Positions 37,938-48,697 of a stretch of 64,000 bases of DNA are shown in pieces. The DNA lies in the NCBI RefSeq assembly GCF_003990335.1, contig NZ_CP034683.1, forward strand, positions 1,874,501-1,938,500. The letters run 5' to 3'. The DNA is from Rheinheimera mangrovi (GTDB lineage Bacteria; Pseudomonadota; Gammaproteobacteria; Enterobacterales; Alteromonadaceae). The position numbers and the translations under genes are program-made. Positions within the stretch are counted from its first letter, which is position 1, and every line of letters begins with the position of its first letter. Below the pieces are notes generated by a model. It worked only from the letters and a program-made list of their open reading frames with translations, was not told where the DNA came from and ran no database searches.

Positions 37938-40193
37938 ATGTTGAACAAAGATCTTGAGTTAACCTTAAATCTGGCGTTTCGATTTGCGCGGGAAAAGCGT
38001 CATGAGTACATGACAGTTGAGCATTTATTATTAGCTTTATTGGATAACCCGGCAGCTGGTGATGCGCTGAAGTCTTGTGGTGCCAACATAGACCGCCTGC
38101 GGCTTGATCTGTCGCATTTTATCGACTCAACCACCCCTCTGTTGCCAGAAGGCGACGCAGACCGCGACACGCAGCCTACGCTCGGATTTCAGCGTGTTCT
38201 GCAAAGAGCTGTGTTCCATGTACAGTCTTCAGGTAAATCCGAAGTCACAGGCGCCAATGTATTAGTCGCTATTTTTAGTGAACAGGAATCACAGGCTGTT
38301 TATTTACTGAAAAAAATTGATATCAGTCGGTTGGATATCGTCAATTACATTTCTCATGGCGTGATCAAAACCGAAAAAATTGAGCAGCAGGACGAGCAGC
38401 AAGATGAAAACGGTGATGTACAAATTGAAGAAAACAAATACCTCGAAAGCTTCACAGCCAATCTGAATGTTCTGGCTAAAAATGGTCAGATTGACCCATT
38501 GGTTGGTCGCGATATGGAGCTGGAGCGCACTATTCAGGTGTTGTGCCGCCGTAAAAAAAATAACCCGTTATTGGTGGGCGAAGCAGGGGTGGGTAAAACC
38601 GCTATTGCCGAGGGTCTGGCTTATCGCATCGTCAATAAGCAAGTGCCTGAAGTCATTGCTAATGCCACTATTTATTCACTGGATATGGGCTCGTTACTGG
38701 CTGGTACCAAATACCGCGGTGATTTTGAGAAGCGCTTAAAATCGTTGCTGAAAGAAATCGAAAACGAAAAAGATGCAGTGCTGTTTATTGATGAAATTCA
38801 TACCGTCATTGGCGCAGGTGCAGCGTCCGGTGGTGTGATGGATGCCTCGAACCTGATTAAACCGCTGTTATCCAGTGGTCGTCTGCGCTGCATCGGCTCT
38901 ACCACTTATCAAGAATTTAAAAACATCTTTGAAAAAGATACGGCGCTGGTGCGTCGTTTCCAGAAAATTGATGTGGTTGAACCCAGTGTCGATGACACCA
39001 CGCAAATTCTGCAGGGCTTAAAAGAGCGCTACGAAGCTCACCATGGTGTGCGTTATACCCAAAAGGCTTTACGTGCTGCAGCTGAGTTGTCGGCTAAATA
39101 CATCAACGAGCGGCATTTACCGGATAAAGCCATAGACGTGATTGACGAAGCAGGAGCCAGTCAGCGTTTGTTGCCTGTATCCAAACGGAAGAAAGTCATT
39201 AATGTGCCTGAAATTGAGCATATTATTGCCAAAATGGCCCGTATCCCTGAAAAATCAGTGTCAGCTTCTGATAAAGATGTACTGGCGAACTTAGACCGTA
39301 ACTTAAAAATGGTGGTCTTTGGCCAGGACGAGCCCATTGAAGTATTAACTTCGGCTATTCGATTATCCCGCTCAGGTCTTGGCAACGAAGAAAAACCTAT
39401 TGGTAACTTCTTATTTGCAGGCCCAACAGGGGTAGGTAAAACCGAAGTCACCAAACAGCTGGCAAAAATTATGGGTGTTGAACTGCTGCGTTTTGATATG
39501 TCCGAGTATATGGAACGTCATGCGGTCAGTCGTTTAATTGGTGCGCCTCCGGGTTATGTTGGTTTTGATCAGGGTGGTTTGCTGACGGATGCGGTCTCTA
39601 AACATCCGTATTCTGTGGTGCTGTTAGATGAAATAGAAAAAGCGCACTCCGACATCTACAACATTCTGTTGCAGGTGATGGATCATGGCACTTTAACCGA
39701 CAATAGCGGCCGTAAAGTCGATTTCCGTAATGTGATTTTGGTGATGACCACCAATGCTGGTGTGCAGGAGACTGTGCGTAAAACCATAGGCTTTAAACAA
39801 CAGGATCACAGCCATGACGCGTTAGCCGAAATTAACCGGACCTTTAGTCCTGAGTTCAGAAACCGTCTGGATGGCATCATTTGGTTTAAACATTTATCCC
39901 GCGATATTATTCTGCAGATTGTCGATAAGTTTGTTTGCGACTTGCAGGTGCAACTGGATAAAAAACAAGTGTCGATGGAGCTAAGTGGCGCCGCCCGTCA
40001 ATGGCTGGCCGACAAAGGTTACGATCAGGCTATGGGGGCCCGTCCTATGGCGCGGGTTATTCAGGAGCAACTGAAAAAACCTTTAGCCAACGAGATTTTG
40101 TTTGGACGACTGGCGCACGGCGGTGATGTGCGGATTGATCTGAAAGGCGATGAATTAGAATTTGACTACAACGAAGAAGAAGCTCTGGTCTAA
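37938..40193 (+). CDS. clpA: ClpA, ATPase subunit of ClpAP protease
   Basis: A 751-residue AAA+ unfoldase. The N-domain (1-145) binds ClpS; AAA-1 has Walker A GEAGVGKT (about 214) and Walker B VLFIDEIHT; AAA-2 has Walker A GPTGVGKT (about 495) and VVLLDEIEKAH. The ClpP-binding IGF loop is represented by TIGFKQQ at about residue 617. AGGAG lies 9 nt before the ATG. The stop is directly followed by an ERIC-like element and then a terminator. clpP is not in the window. Confidence 0.98.
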   Translation: MLNKDLELTLNLAFRFAREKRHEYMTVEHLLLALLDNPAAGDALKSCGANIDRLRLDLSHFIDSTTPLLPEGDADRDTQPTLGFQRVLQRAVFHVQSSGKSEVTGANVLVAIFSEQESQAVYLLKKIDISRLDIVNYISHGVIKTEKIEQQDEQQDENGDVQIEENKYLESFTANLNVLAKNGQIDPLVGRDMELERTIQVLCRRKKNNPLLVGEAGVGKTAIAEGLAYRIVNKQVPEVIANATIYSLDMGSLLAGTKYRGDFEKRLKSLLKEIENEKDAVLFIDEIHTVIGAGAASGGVMDASNLIKPLLSSGRLRCIGSTTYQEFKNIFEKDTALVRRFQKIDVVEPSVDDTTQILQGLKERYEAHHGVRYTQKALRAAAELSAKYINERHLPDKAIDVIDEAGASQRLLPVSKRKKVINVPEIEHIIAKMARIPEKSVSASDKDVLANLDRNLKMVVFGQDEPIEVLTSAIRLSRSGLGNEEKPIGNFLFAGPTGVGKTEVTKQLAKIMGVELLRFDMSEYMERHAVSRLIGAPPGYVGFDQGGLLTDAVSKHPYSVVLLDEIEKAHSDIYNILLQVMDHGTLTDNSGRKVDFRNVILVMTTNAGVQETVRKTIGFKQQDHSHDALAEINRTFSPEFRNRLDGIIWFKHLSRDIILQIVDKFVCDLQVQLDKKQVSMELSGAARQWLADKGYDQAMGARPMARVIQEQLKKPLANEILFGRLAHGGDVRIDLKGDELEFDYNEEEALV

Positions 40194-40320
40194 TATACCC
40201 GTCGTTCTTGAAGCTGCAGCTTTGTTGACTGCGCCATCTCGCCCCAGTCACATAGGTGAACTATGTGACTGGGGTCTCGTACACTTGCCGCCGCGCTGCA
40301 GCTGCAATTACTTGGGTATA
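40194..40320. repeat. ERIC/IRU-like intergenic repeat, 127 bp
   Basis: The element begins with TATACCCGTC and ends with GGGTATA, with internal CCCCAGTCACATAG / CTATGTGACTGGGG (a perfect 14-bp stem around a 5-nt loop), AAGCTGCAGC / GCTGCAGCT and CTTGCCGCC. These segments match the ERIC consensus as recalled, and 127 bp is the classic full length. It starts at the base after the clpA stop, so it is transcribed with clpA as a large 3' hairpin. Confidence 0.88.
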
Positions 40321-40346
40321 AAACAGCATCACACATCGAGAATACG

Positions 40347-40373
40347 AAAAAACCCGGCTTGGCCGGGTTTTTC
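40347..40373. terminator. bidirectional rho-independent terminator between clpA and infA
   Basis: A-run, AACCCGGC, loop TTG, GCCGGGTT, T-run. It ends both clpA (through the ERIC-like element) and convergent infA. Confidence 0.88.
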
Positions 40374-40424
40374 TTTGTAGAGCATTAAGCAAATAGCGTT
40401 AGCGCTATCTGGTTCCGTCAAATC

Positions 40425-40643
<219 letters not shown>

Positions 40644-40738
40644 TCAGCGTGCCAGCCTCTTATTTAAATTCATTAGTTCAAAAAACTGCCGCAGATTTTG
40701 CCGAAAAAGGGCAGATAAGTAAAGCAACATAGTCAGAT

Positions 40739-41452
40739 TTAGCGAAATGAGAGCCATTCTCCGGCTATAAAGCGTTGTTGTGGTAAAAATTTTGCCTTGT
40801 AACTCATTTTTTGACAGTGTTGGATGTAGTAACCCAGGTACACAAAACTGATGTTTTCTGTTTGAGCCAACTCAATCAGCGCCAAAATTGCTAAAGTACC
40901 AAAAGCCAGAGCATGACCAGTCCGATAAAAAGTATAAACAGCAGAAAAAGCATCGGCTGTGCAGTCGACCACAGTCACAGCGACCAATTCATCATCTATG
41001 TATTGTTCTAAACATTGTATTTTTAACCAGTTGGCTTGCCATAAATAAGCCATTTGCTCCGGACTAGTCGGGGACATCGAACTGTCGGCATGTTTGCTGT
41101 CAATATAAGACTGGTACAAGGCATAGTACTTTTCTGTGCCGCTTTCATTATCACGCACCTCTGTTAACTGATAACGCCAGTTACTGCGTTTTGCTTTGTT
41201 CCAAACCCGGCGCTGATTGCTGTTTGATTGAAATGCTGTTGCTTTGATGCGTACCGACTGACATTGCTGGCAGCCTTCACAATAGGTGGTATAAATTTGC
41301 TCACCGCTGCGTCTGAAATTCAGCGTCAGTAGTTGCTGGTAAAAGGTAGCGTCCAGTGGTTCTTCCGGCAGAGTAAATAACAAACGTTCCTGCCGGTCGG
41401 GCAGGTAATTGCACTGCTGTTGCTGACTGACGCCAAGTTTTAAGCCAGACAT
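40739..41452 (-). CDS. bpt: aspartate/glutamate leucyltransferase Bpt
   Basis: A 237-residue enzyme that transfers Leu from Leu-tRNA to proteins with N-terminal Asp or Glu, creating a primary N-degron for ClpS. The ATE1-type N-terminal zinc-like region is present (CNYLPDRQERL; TTYCEGCQQCQSVRI), as are YIDSKHADSSM and the C-terminal GNAT-like core with YLGYYIQHCQKMSYKAKF. ATG 41452 has GGAG 7-8 nt upstream and leaves a 1-nt gap after the aat stop; the frame to 41491 lies inside aat. The aat-bpt pair is operonic. Confidence 0.95.
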   Translation of the reverse strand: MSGLKLGVSQQQQCNYLPDRQERLLFTLPEEPLDATFYQQLLTLNFRRSGEQIYTTYCEGCQQCQSVRIKATAFQSNSNQRRVWNKAKRSNWRYQLTEVRDNESGTEKYYALYQSYIDSKHADSSMSPTSPEQMAYLWQANWLKIQCLEQYIDDELVAVTVVDCTADAFSAVYTFYRTGHALAFGTLAILALIELAQTENISFVYLGYYIQHCQKMSYKAKFLPQQRFIAGEWLSFR

Positions 41453-41453
41453 C

Positions 41454-42167
41454 TTAAAGCTCCAACTGAATGTCCTGCACACGCCAGACATCAGCGGGGC
41501 AGAGCAGGGCTTTATGATTCGCCAGTAAGGTCAGGTAGGTTCTGCGTGACAAAGGCTCTGCTCCTAACTGCTGTAAAAAAGGATTCATCATCTGACAATC
41601 AATATAGCCTGTCGCGAAGGAAGATAAATGCTGCTGTAAGGCCGCAAGGGCTATTTTTGCCGTATTGGGCAACGTATTAAACATCGACTCGCCACAAAAC
41701 AGCTGGCCGACCATCACGCCATAACAACCACCGACCAGTTCGCCATCAGACCAGACTTCAATGCTGTGCGCATGGCCTTGCTGATGCAAAGTAATATAGG
41801 CCTGTTGAATATCCGGCACTATCCAGGTGCCTTGCTGCGAAGCACGCGGTGCACTGCAGGCTCGGATCACTTGCGGAAAAGCTTTATTGATACTGATTTG
41901 AAAACTGGAGTGGTGCAGTAGTTTTCGCAAAGAGCGGTTGGGCTTTAATACGCCGGGTTTAAAAATGGCACGTTGAGACGGGCTCCACCACAGCAGTGGG
42001 TCACCAGGGCTAAACCAGGGAAAGATACCGCTTTGATAGGCTTTGAGTAAACGTTGTGGCGATAAATCACCGCCCATCGCCAATAAACCATCCGGTTCAG
42101 TCAGAGCCTGACTGACCGGAGGGAATTCAAGCGATGTATCTGATAACTCGGGTAAATAAATCACCAC
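41454..42167 (-). CDS. aat: leucyl/phenylalanyl-tRNA--protein transferase
   Basis: A 237-residue enzyme that adds Leu or Phe to N-terminal Lys and Arg, making the protein a ClpS/ClpAP substrate. Signatures: GLLAMGGDLSPQRLLKAY, GIFPWFSPGDPLLWWSPSQR and GVMVGQLFCGESMF. Two GTG codons (42167 and 42164) are possible starts, with GGGG about 7 nt upstream. It is followed by bpt after 1 nt. Together with bpt, clpS and clpA it completes a bacterial N-degron route in this 5-kb stretch. Confidence 0.96.
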   Translation of the reverse strand: MVIYLPELSDTSLEFPPVSQALTEPDGLLAMGGDLSPQRLLKAYQSGIFPWFSPGDPLLWWSPSQRAIFKPGVLKPNRSLRKLLHHSSFQISINKAFPQVIRACSAPRASQQGTWIVPDIQQAYITLHQQGHAHSIEVWSDGELVGGCYGVMVGQLFCGESMFNTLPNTAKIALAALQQHLSSFATGYIDCQMMNPFLQQLGAEPLSRRTYLTLLANHKALLCPADVWRVQDIQLEL

Positions 42168-42204
42168 TATTTACCCCTGTGTATCACCTGAGCCTATAGA
42201 TATA

Positions 42205-43179
<975 letters not shown>

Positions 43180-43392
43180 TCAATGATGTAATCAGTTGAG
43201 TCGTTAATGGGGCCGATTTTATGGCATTGCAATAGCGAGATAAAGCACAACCGCATTTTTTCCAATTCAGGCGCTGGTAAGCAAGTCGTGCTATGGTATT
43301 GTTTGTTTACACATAGTTGACGTTGCCCCTCTGTTGAGGTTGAAATTGCACCATTTTTTCCTTGCGTTAGGCCATCCCAGAGACCTGAAAAC

Positions 43393-46300
43393 ATGTTGAT
43401 CAGGTTGTTATATCGTCTTCACCCTCTGCTTATGTTATGGCTGTTAAGCTATAGCTTTTTCGTGTCCGCACAAACTCATTTTACTCGTCTGACAGTCGAT
43501 GATGGCTTACCTAATGCCAGTATTTATCGGATAGTGCAGGATAAAGAAGGTTACATCTGGCTGGGTTCAACCAATACTGGATTATTAAGGTACAACGGCT
43601 ATGAGCTGGAGGCTTTTGATGTGCTGCCAGCATCAGTCAGTAACAATATACTGGTACCAGATATCGATGCGCTGCTGATGGATCAACAGGATCGGCTCTG
43701 GATTGGCAGCTGGGGTATGGGGCTGAGCAAAGTTGATACGCGGACTGGGACAATTGAATATTATTCCGATCGACCGGACAGCGCTTTAGTTCTGACCAGT
43801 AATTACATCCAGAGCTTGCTGATGGACAAATCAGGAGCGATCTGGATAGGCACCAACAAAGGGTTACAGCGATTGTTGCCTGATGGTACCTTGCAGATCA
43901 TAGGTGCATCTGACGCAGCGCAGCCATTGATTAACCAGCGGATCTGGGCTCTGGTTCAGACCGCAGATGACAGTATCTGGATTGCAACAAGCGAAGGCCT
44001 GCATCAATGGACAGAACAAGATGGATTAAGCCGGGCTTATCAGGCCTTTGGCCAGAACAGTGTCAACAATGAAATGCGCACCTTGTTCGCGCATGGCAAT
44101 CAGTTATGGGTGGGGGGCCGTGGGGCATTATTTCAGTTTGACCGCGCATCCTCAGTGTTTCAGGCCGTTCCTTTTTACGATGATACTGTCAGTCCTATTA
44201 TCAATGTGTTGGAAGCAGACCAACAAGGTAATCTGCTGGTTGGCACTTTTGACGGCGTTTATAAAGTATCCCTGACCTCTGGTGCTTATGAAGCCTTTAG
44301 CGATAGCAAACAATTACTTGCCGGTATCAATGTGCGTTCTTTGCTGGTCGATCGGAGCGGTTTATTGTGGGTAGGCAGCAGAGAACGCGGTTTATTTTAC
44401 GGCAGGCATCAGCCTTCAGCTTTTACTGACTTAACGGGGTGGGGCGAGCAGGCGGCGTTGCTGGCCAAGCAACAACTGACGGCTGTAAAAGTAGAAAGTG
44501 ATTTTTTATGGCTGGGCAGCGCCGATCAGTTTTATCAGATCAACAGAAAAACCGGAGCTGTGTTGTCGCTGGCGATGCCTGCGCGTGTCAACGCTATTAC
44601 CAGAACCAGTCAGGGAGAACTTTACATAGGTTCGGACATTGGTTTATGGCAATTTGATGAAAACAAACAGCAGTTGGTGCAGCTGGACACAGGTCGCAGG
44701 TCCACCACTGCGCAATGGCAAAACGTCAGGGATCTGGTCAGCTTGCCTGATGGTAGCTTGTGGTTAGGCTTGTGGCAAAATGGCTTTATGCGCTGGGACC
44801 CTGAGGGTAAGCATCAATTCTGGTTACAGGATATGGTGCAGCAGAAGGTCGGTGACGCTGTGCAGGTAGTGCAGGAGATAAAGGGCAAAATCTGGATTGG
44901 TACCCGTTATTCCGGCCTTTTTGTGCTGGACCCTGCCAATGCTGAATTGCAGTCGTTAAAAGACCTGATACCGGTGGAACAAGCTCTTGATATTCAATGC
45001 ATAGCGCAAGGGCCTGACGACACTGTACTGCTGTGCAGCCGCAGCGGACTGCTTAGTCTGGACCTGCAGAATCGAATTGTGTCCGGTCTTGCCGAGAGTT
45101 TGCATGGTCCTAAAGCCGAGTTATTAGGCGCTTATACAGACGCACAGAACAATATCTGGTTGTTGTCGGCTCAAGGCTTAAGTTTAAAACCTTACCAGCA
45201 AGAACGCCTGATCACTTTTACCGAGCAGGATGGTTTAAATAATAAGGAAATGATTTTTAAAGCATTTTCTGTATCTAAACGTGGCAACTTGTACCTAGGT
45301 ACTGCCGGCGGCTTATCCATTGTCAATGCTGAACTGCTGTGGCTGAATCATCACAAAAGCACCACCAGGGTGTCGGGTGTCTGGATTGATCAGAAAAAAC
45401 TCAAACCCGACATTATGCAAGACCCATGGTCGCATATTGAATTAAAGCCCGGTGAAAGTATCAGTCTGGAGCTGGCAAGCCTGGATTATCACGACCCCAA
45501 GCGTAATCAGTTTATCTACCAGTTGGCTGGGTTCGATAATGGCTGGCAATACAGCATGGGCTACACCAAAGTAAACTACAGCCAGCTGGAACCTGGAACC
45601 TACCAGTTTAAAGCCTGGGGGTCGAACCAACATGCTTTGTTTTCCGATCAACCATATTTGTTAACCATCGAAGTATTGCCTTTGTGGTGGCAACAGGGCT
45701 GGGTGATTGCCGGGCTTGGTGTCGCGTTGTTGCTGTTGTTAATGGCTGGGCACGCCTACCGGCTGCGCCATATGCGGCAAATCAATAAACTGTTACAGCA
45801 TTCAGTGCAGGAAAGAGCCTATAACCAAACAGTGCTGGAAACTATGGTCGAAGAACGCACTAAAGCTTTGCAGGATAGCTCAGCCACTTTGTCGTTACGA
45901 ACCCGGCAGTTAGAGGTGAGCTTGTCGCAACTGGCTGAAAATAATAGAGAATTAAAACGTCTGAATAACTTAAAAGATGAGTTTATTTCGACTGTCAGTC
46001 ATGAGCTTCGCACGCCTTTGACCTCAATCCGCGGCGCAGTGGGCTTACTGGCCAGTAAAGCTGTGGCGCAAGATTCAGAGCATTACCAAAAATTACTGCA
46101 AACGGCGCTTGGCAACAGTGAGCGTTTATCGCAATTGATTAATGATTTACTGGATTTACAGAAGTTTGAATCCGGTAATTTTAGTTTGTCTTTTGCAGAG
46201 ACCGACATGAAGCAACTGGTCGTGCAGGCATTAGAAAGCATTGCGCCTTATGCGACCCGCTATCAGGTGAGTTTCCAGACAGAATTAGCGGATGGCCAGG

Positions 46301-46650
46301 TGGTGGCTGATCAAACCAGGATCAGACAAGTGGTCGATAACCTGTTATCCAATGCGATTAAATTCTCAGCTCCTGGACAGACAGTACGGGTTCAGTTAAC
46401 TGTGTTGGCCGAACGTATCAGGTTTGAAGTGCAGGATCAGGGCTCTGGTATTCCGGATAGTTTCCGCAACCGGATTTTTGAAAAGTTCTCTCAGGCGGAT
46501 GGGTCCACCAGTCGCAAAGCTGAAGGCACTGGCCTTGGCTTAAATATCTGCAAGACCATCATAGCTGCACACCAGGGCGAGATTGGTTTTGAAAGTGAAC
46601 CAGAGCAAGGCGCTATGTTCTGGTTCGAATTACCACTGCAGCAAAGTTAA
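43393..46650 (+). CDS. sensor histidine kinase with periplasmic two-component-regulator propeller
   Basis: A 1085-residue membrane kinase. Signal peptide about 1-26 (FFVSAQ). About 30-660 contain repeated propeller motifs of the Reg_prop type, such as GYIWLGSTNTGLLRYNG, DRLWIGSWGMGL, GAIWIGTNKGL, GKIWIGTRYSGLFVLDP and GNLYLGTAGGLSIV. A Y_Y_Y domain (about 690-755; FIYQLAGFDNGWQY) and one membrane helix (about 765-785) follow, then a coiled coil, HisKA with SHELRTP (His870) and HATPase with NLLSNAIKF, DQGSGIP and GTGLGLN. Unlike Bacteroidetes HTCS proteins it has no receiver or AraC-type HTH. Ligands of such propellers are often glycans or envelope components. No response regulator gene is adjacent. 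It overlaps the convergent gene by 4 nt. Confidence 0.92.
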   Translation: MLIRLLYRLHPLLMLWLLSYSFFVSAQTHFTRLTVDDGLPNASIYRIVQDKEGYIWLGSTNTGLLRYNGYELEAFDVLPASVSNNILVPDIDALLMDQQDRLWIGSWGMGLSKVDTRTGTIEYYSDRPDSALVLTSNYIQSLLMDKSGAIWIGTNKGLQRLLPDGTLQIIGASDAAQPLINQRIWALVQTADDSIWIATSEGLHQWTEQDGLSRAYQAFGQNSVNNEMRTLFAHGNQLWVGGRGALFQFDRASSVFQAVPFYDDTVSPIINVLEADQQGNLLVGTFDGVYKVSLTSGAYEAFSDSKQLLAGINVRSLLVDRSGLLWVGSRERGLFYGRHQPSAFTDLTGWGEQAALLAKQQLTAVKVESDFLWLGSADQFYQINRKTGAVLSLAMPARVNAITRTSQGELYIGSDIGLWQFDENKQQLVQLDTGRRSTTAQWQNVRDLVSLPDGSLWLGLWQNGFMRWDPEGKHQFWLQDMVQQKVGDAVQVVQEIKGKIWIGTRYSGLFVLDPANAELQSLKDLIPVEQALDIQCIAQGPDDTVLLCSRSGLLSLDLQNRIVSGLAESLHGPKAELLGAYTDAQNNIWLLSAQGLSLKPYQQERLITFTEQDGLNNKEMIFKAFSVSKRGNLYLGTAGGLSIVNAELLWLNHHKSTTRVSGVWIDQKKLKPDIMQDPWSHIELKPGESISLELASLDYHDPKRNQFIYQLAGFDNGWQYSMGYTKVNYSQLEPGTYQFKAWGSNQHALFSDQPYLLTIEVLPLWWQQGWVIAGLGVALLLLLMAGHAYRLRHMRQINKLLQHSVQERAYNQTVLETMVEERTKALQDSSATLSLRTRQLEVSLSQLAENNRELKRLNNLKDEFISTVSHELRTPLTSIRGAVGLLASKAVAQDSEHYQKLLQTALGNSERLSQLINDLLDLQKFESGNFSLSFAETDMKQLVVQALESIAPYATRYQVSFQTELADGQVVADQTRIRQVVDNLLSNAIKFSAPGQTVRVQLTVLAERIRFEVQDQGSGIPDSFRNRIFEKFSQADGSTSRKAEGTGLGLNICKTIIAAHQGEIGFESEPEQGAMFWFELPLQQS

Positions 46651-47294
46651 AGCGCTGGTTGCGGCAATACATACCAATACACGGCCAGAACATGACAGAT
46701 GCTGCCTGCAAGCACAAATAAATGCCAGATCAGGTGGTGCATAAACAGGCTTTTTTGCACATAAAACAGCACGCCGCCTGAGTAAAACAAACCACCGGCC
46801 AAGAGCCACCACAAGCCTGCTGTCGGCACTTGCGACAGCATAGGGTCTATCGCCACCAGCACAATCCAGCCCATGATCAGATACAAGGCGATGGAAATCT
46901 TTTGGTACTTAGCGCCGGTAAAGAGTTTTAACAGCACCCCGGCAAAGGCGATACTCCAAACCAAAGCAAACAGCCACCAGCCCCAGCTGTCTCGTAAGCT
47001 GACCAGAGTAAAAGGGGTGTAGGTACCAGCGATCAGGATAAAAATGGCCGAATGGTCGAGTTTTCTCAGCCACAACTTATGTTTGATGTTCTGCACCGAG
47101 TGATACAAGGTAGAGCTGCCGTATAACAAGACTAAACTCAGGCCAAAGACCCAACTGCTCAGCTGACGCCAGAAGTCCGCGGCGGAAAGCTCCAGCATCA
47201 GGTACAAGGCCGCCAGACTGGCGAGCACTCCCAAACCGTGGCTGATGGCATGGCTTAACTCTTCTGATGCGCTGTAACTACTGGCTGCTTTCAT
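46647..47294 (-). CDS. hemolysin III family membrane protein (TrhA/YqfA-like)
   Basis: A 215-residue protein with seven hydrophobic helices, matching the PAQR-like hemolysin III family. HAISHGLGVLASLAALYLML near the start, YGSSTLYHSVQ, LRKLDHSAIFILIAGTYTPF and HHLIWHLFVLAGSICHVLAVY are the conserved segments; the histidines and Asp probably form a metal site. The family is linked to membrane-lipid homeostasis (TrhA in E. coli); haemolysis is not implied. ATG 47294 is preferred to TTG 47321. It overlaps the kinase's 3' end by 4 nt. Confidence 0.9.
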   Translation of the reverse strand: MKAASSYSASEELSHAISHGLGVLASLAALYLMLELSAADFWRQLSSWVFGLSLVLLYGSSTLYHSVQNIKHKLWLRKLDHSAIFILIAGTYTPFTLVSLRDSWGWWLFALVWSIAFAGVLLKLFTGAKYQKISIALYLIMGWIVLVAIDPMLSQVPTAGLWWLLAGGLFYSGGVLFYVQKSLFMHHLIWHLFVLAGSICHVLAVYWYVLPQPAL

Positions 47295-47413
47295 GTTCTG
47301 CTTTATCTGGACTGACCTCAAAGCCTTATGGTAACACTGGCCGGATCAAAGCAACCAGCGCAATTCGTTATTTTCCGTGGATAAGGGTAAACTAACGCCC
47401 TTTTGAACGGGTA

Positions 47414-48697
47414 GTGAAACTAATCTATATGGCTGTGCTTTTAGTGGTCGGTTATGTCTGGCCTGAACCTAATTCCTCTGCAGCGGGCAGCCGGATGTTG
47501 TCTTTGCTCTCAATGTTTCGTCAGCAAGGCTGGACTGTGATTTTTGCCAGTCCGGCGGAGAAAGGGCCGCATCGTTTTGACTTAAGCCAGTGGCAGATCA
47601 GTGAAGAACAAATTCAGTTAAATGACAGTAGTTTTGACGAGCAGCTCAGACAGTGGCAACCCGATATGGTGATGTTTGACCGTTTTATGCTGGAAGAACA
47701 GTTTGGCTGGCGGGTTGAACAACAATGCCCGCAGGCGCTGCGGTTGCTGGATACCGAGGATCTGCATTTTTTGCGATTAGCCCGCCAACAAGCCTATAAA
47801 GCGGGCAGGGACGTGACTCTGCAGGACTTACACTCTGAACAGGCACAACGTGAAATCGCCGCTATTTACCGCTCTGATCTGACACTGATTATTTCAGAAG
47901 CCGAGATGCAGCTTTTGACTGAGCATTTTAAAGTACCGCAGGAGCTTTTGTGTTACAGCCCCTTTTGGTTGGAGACTAAGCCACAACAGGGTTTACCTTC
48001 GTTTGAGCAGCGACAGCATTTTGTCTCTATTGGCAATTTCCGCCATGAGCCAAACTGGCAGGCGGTATTGTGGTTAAAGCAGCAGATTTGGCCTTTGATC
48101 CGCAAGCAGCTTCCCAAAGCTGAACTGCATATTTACGGTGCTTATCCACCGCCTAAAGCCACGCAGTTGCATCAACCGAAAGAAGGGTTTCTGATCAAAG
48201 GCTGGGCAGAAGATGCAGCAGAAGTGGTTAAAAATTCGCGGGTTTTATTGGCTCCTTTGCCTTTTGGCGCAGGTTTAAAAGGTAAGTTTATTGATGCCAT
48301 GACACAGGGCACACCCAATGTCACCACAGCCGTTGGTGCTGAGGGTATGGAGCATCAGGGGGCATGGTCCGGGCTTATCGGCGAGACCGCGCAACAGATA
48401 GCAGAGGCGGCCGTGTTGCTGTATCAGGACGAAAGCTTATGGCAACAAAAGCAGCAGCAGGGTTTTGATATTTTGGCCCAACGTTTTGCCAGCCATCAAC
48501 ATCAACTCCGGGTTTGGCAACAACTGATGGATGTACAGCAACAGCTGTCACAGCATAGATTAACCAACTTCACTGGCGCTATGCTCAGGCATCATCAGCA
48601 TCGCAGCACCCAGTTTATGGCGCAGTGGATTGAAGCAAAAACTAAACTGGCAGAGCTGAAACAAAACTTTGCACAGCAGGAGACAACAGATGAGTGA
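47414..48697 (+). CDS. GT4-like glycosyltransferase, orphan
   Basis: A 427-residue GT-B protein. The N-terminal lobe begins VGYVWPEPNSSAAGSRML and contains a long region with RLLDTEDLHFLRLARQQ. The donor lobe has FVSIGNFRHEPNWQAVLWLK, AELHIYGAYPPPKA and LAPLPFGAGLKGKFIDAMTQ with the sugar-nucleotide contacts. The last ~70 residues are Gln/His-rich helix, likely a coiled coil. It is far from the polysaccharide locus and overlaps the Nif3-like gene by 8 nt, so its expression is tied to that gene. The start is GTG 47414; ATG 47429 is an alternative. Substrate unknown. Confidence 0.82.
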   Translation: MKLIYMAVLLVVGYVWPEPNSSAAGSRMLSLLSMFRQQGWTVIFASPAEKGPHRFDLSQWQISEEQIQLNDSSFDEQLRQWQPDMVMFDRFMLEEQFGWRVEQQCPQALRLLDTEDLHFLRLARQQAYKAGRDVTLQDLHSEQAQREIAAIYRSDLTLIISEAEMQLLTEHFKVPQELLCYSPFWLETKPQQGLPSFEQRQHFVSIGNFRHEPNWQAVLWLKQQIWPLIRKQLPKAELHIYGAYPPPKATQLHQPKEGFLIKGWAEDAAEVVKNSRVLLAPLPFGAGLKGKFIDAMTQGTPNVTTAVGAEGMEHQGAWSGLIGETAQQIAEAAVLLYQDESLWQQKQQQGFDILAQRFASHQHQLRVWQQLMDVQQQLSQHRLTNFTGAMLRHHQHRSTQFMAQWIEAKTKLAELKQNFAQQETTDE

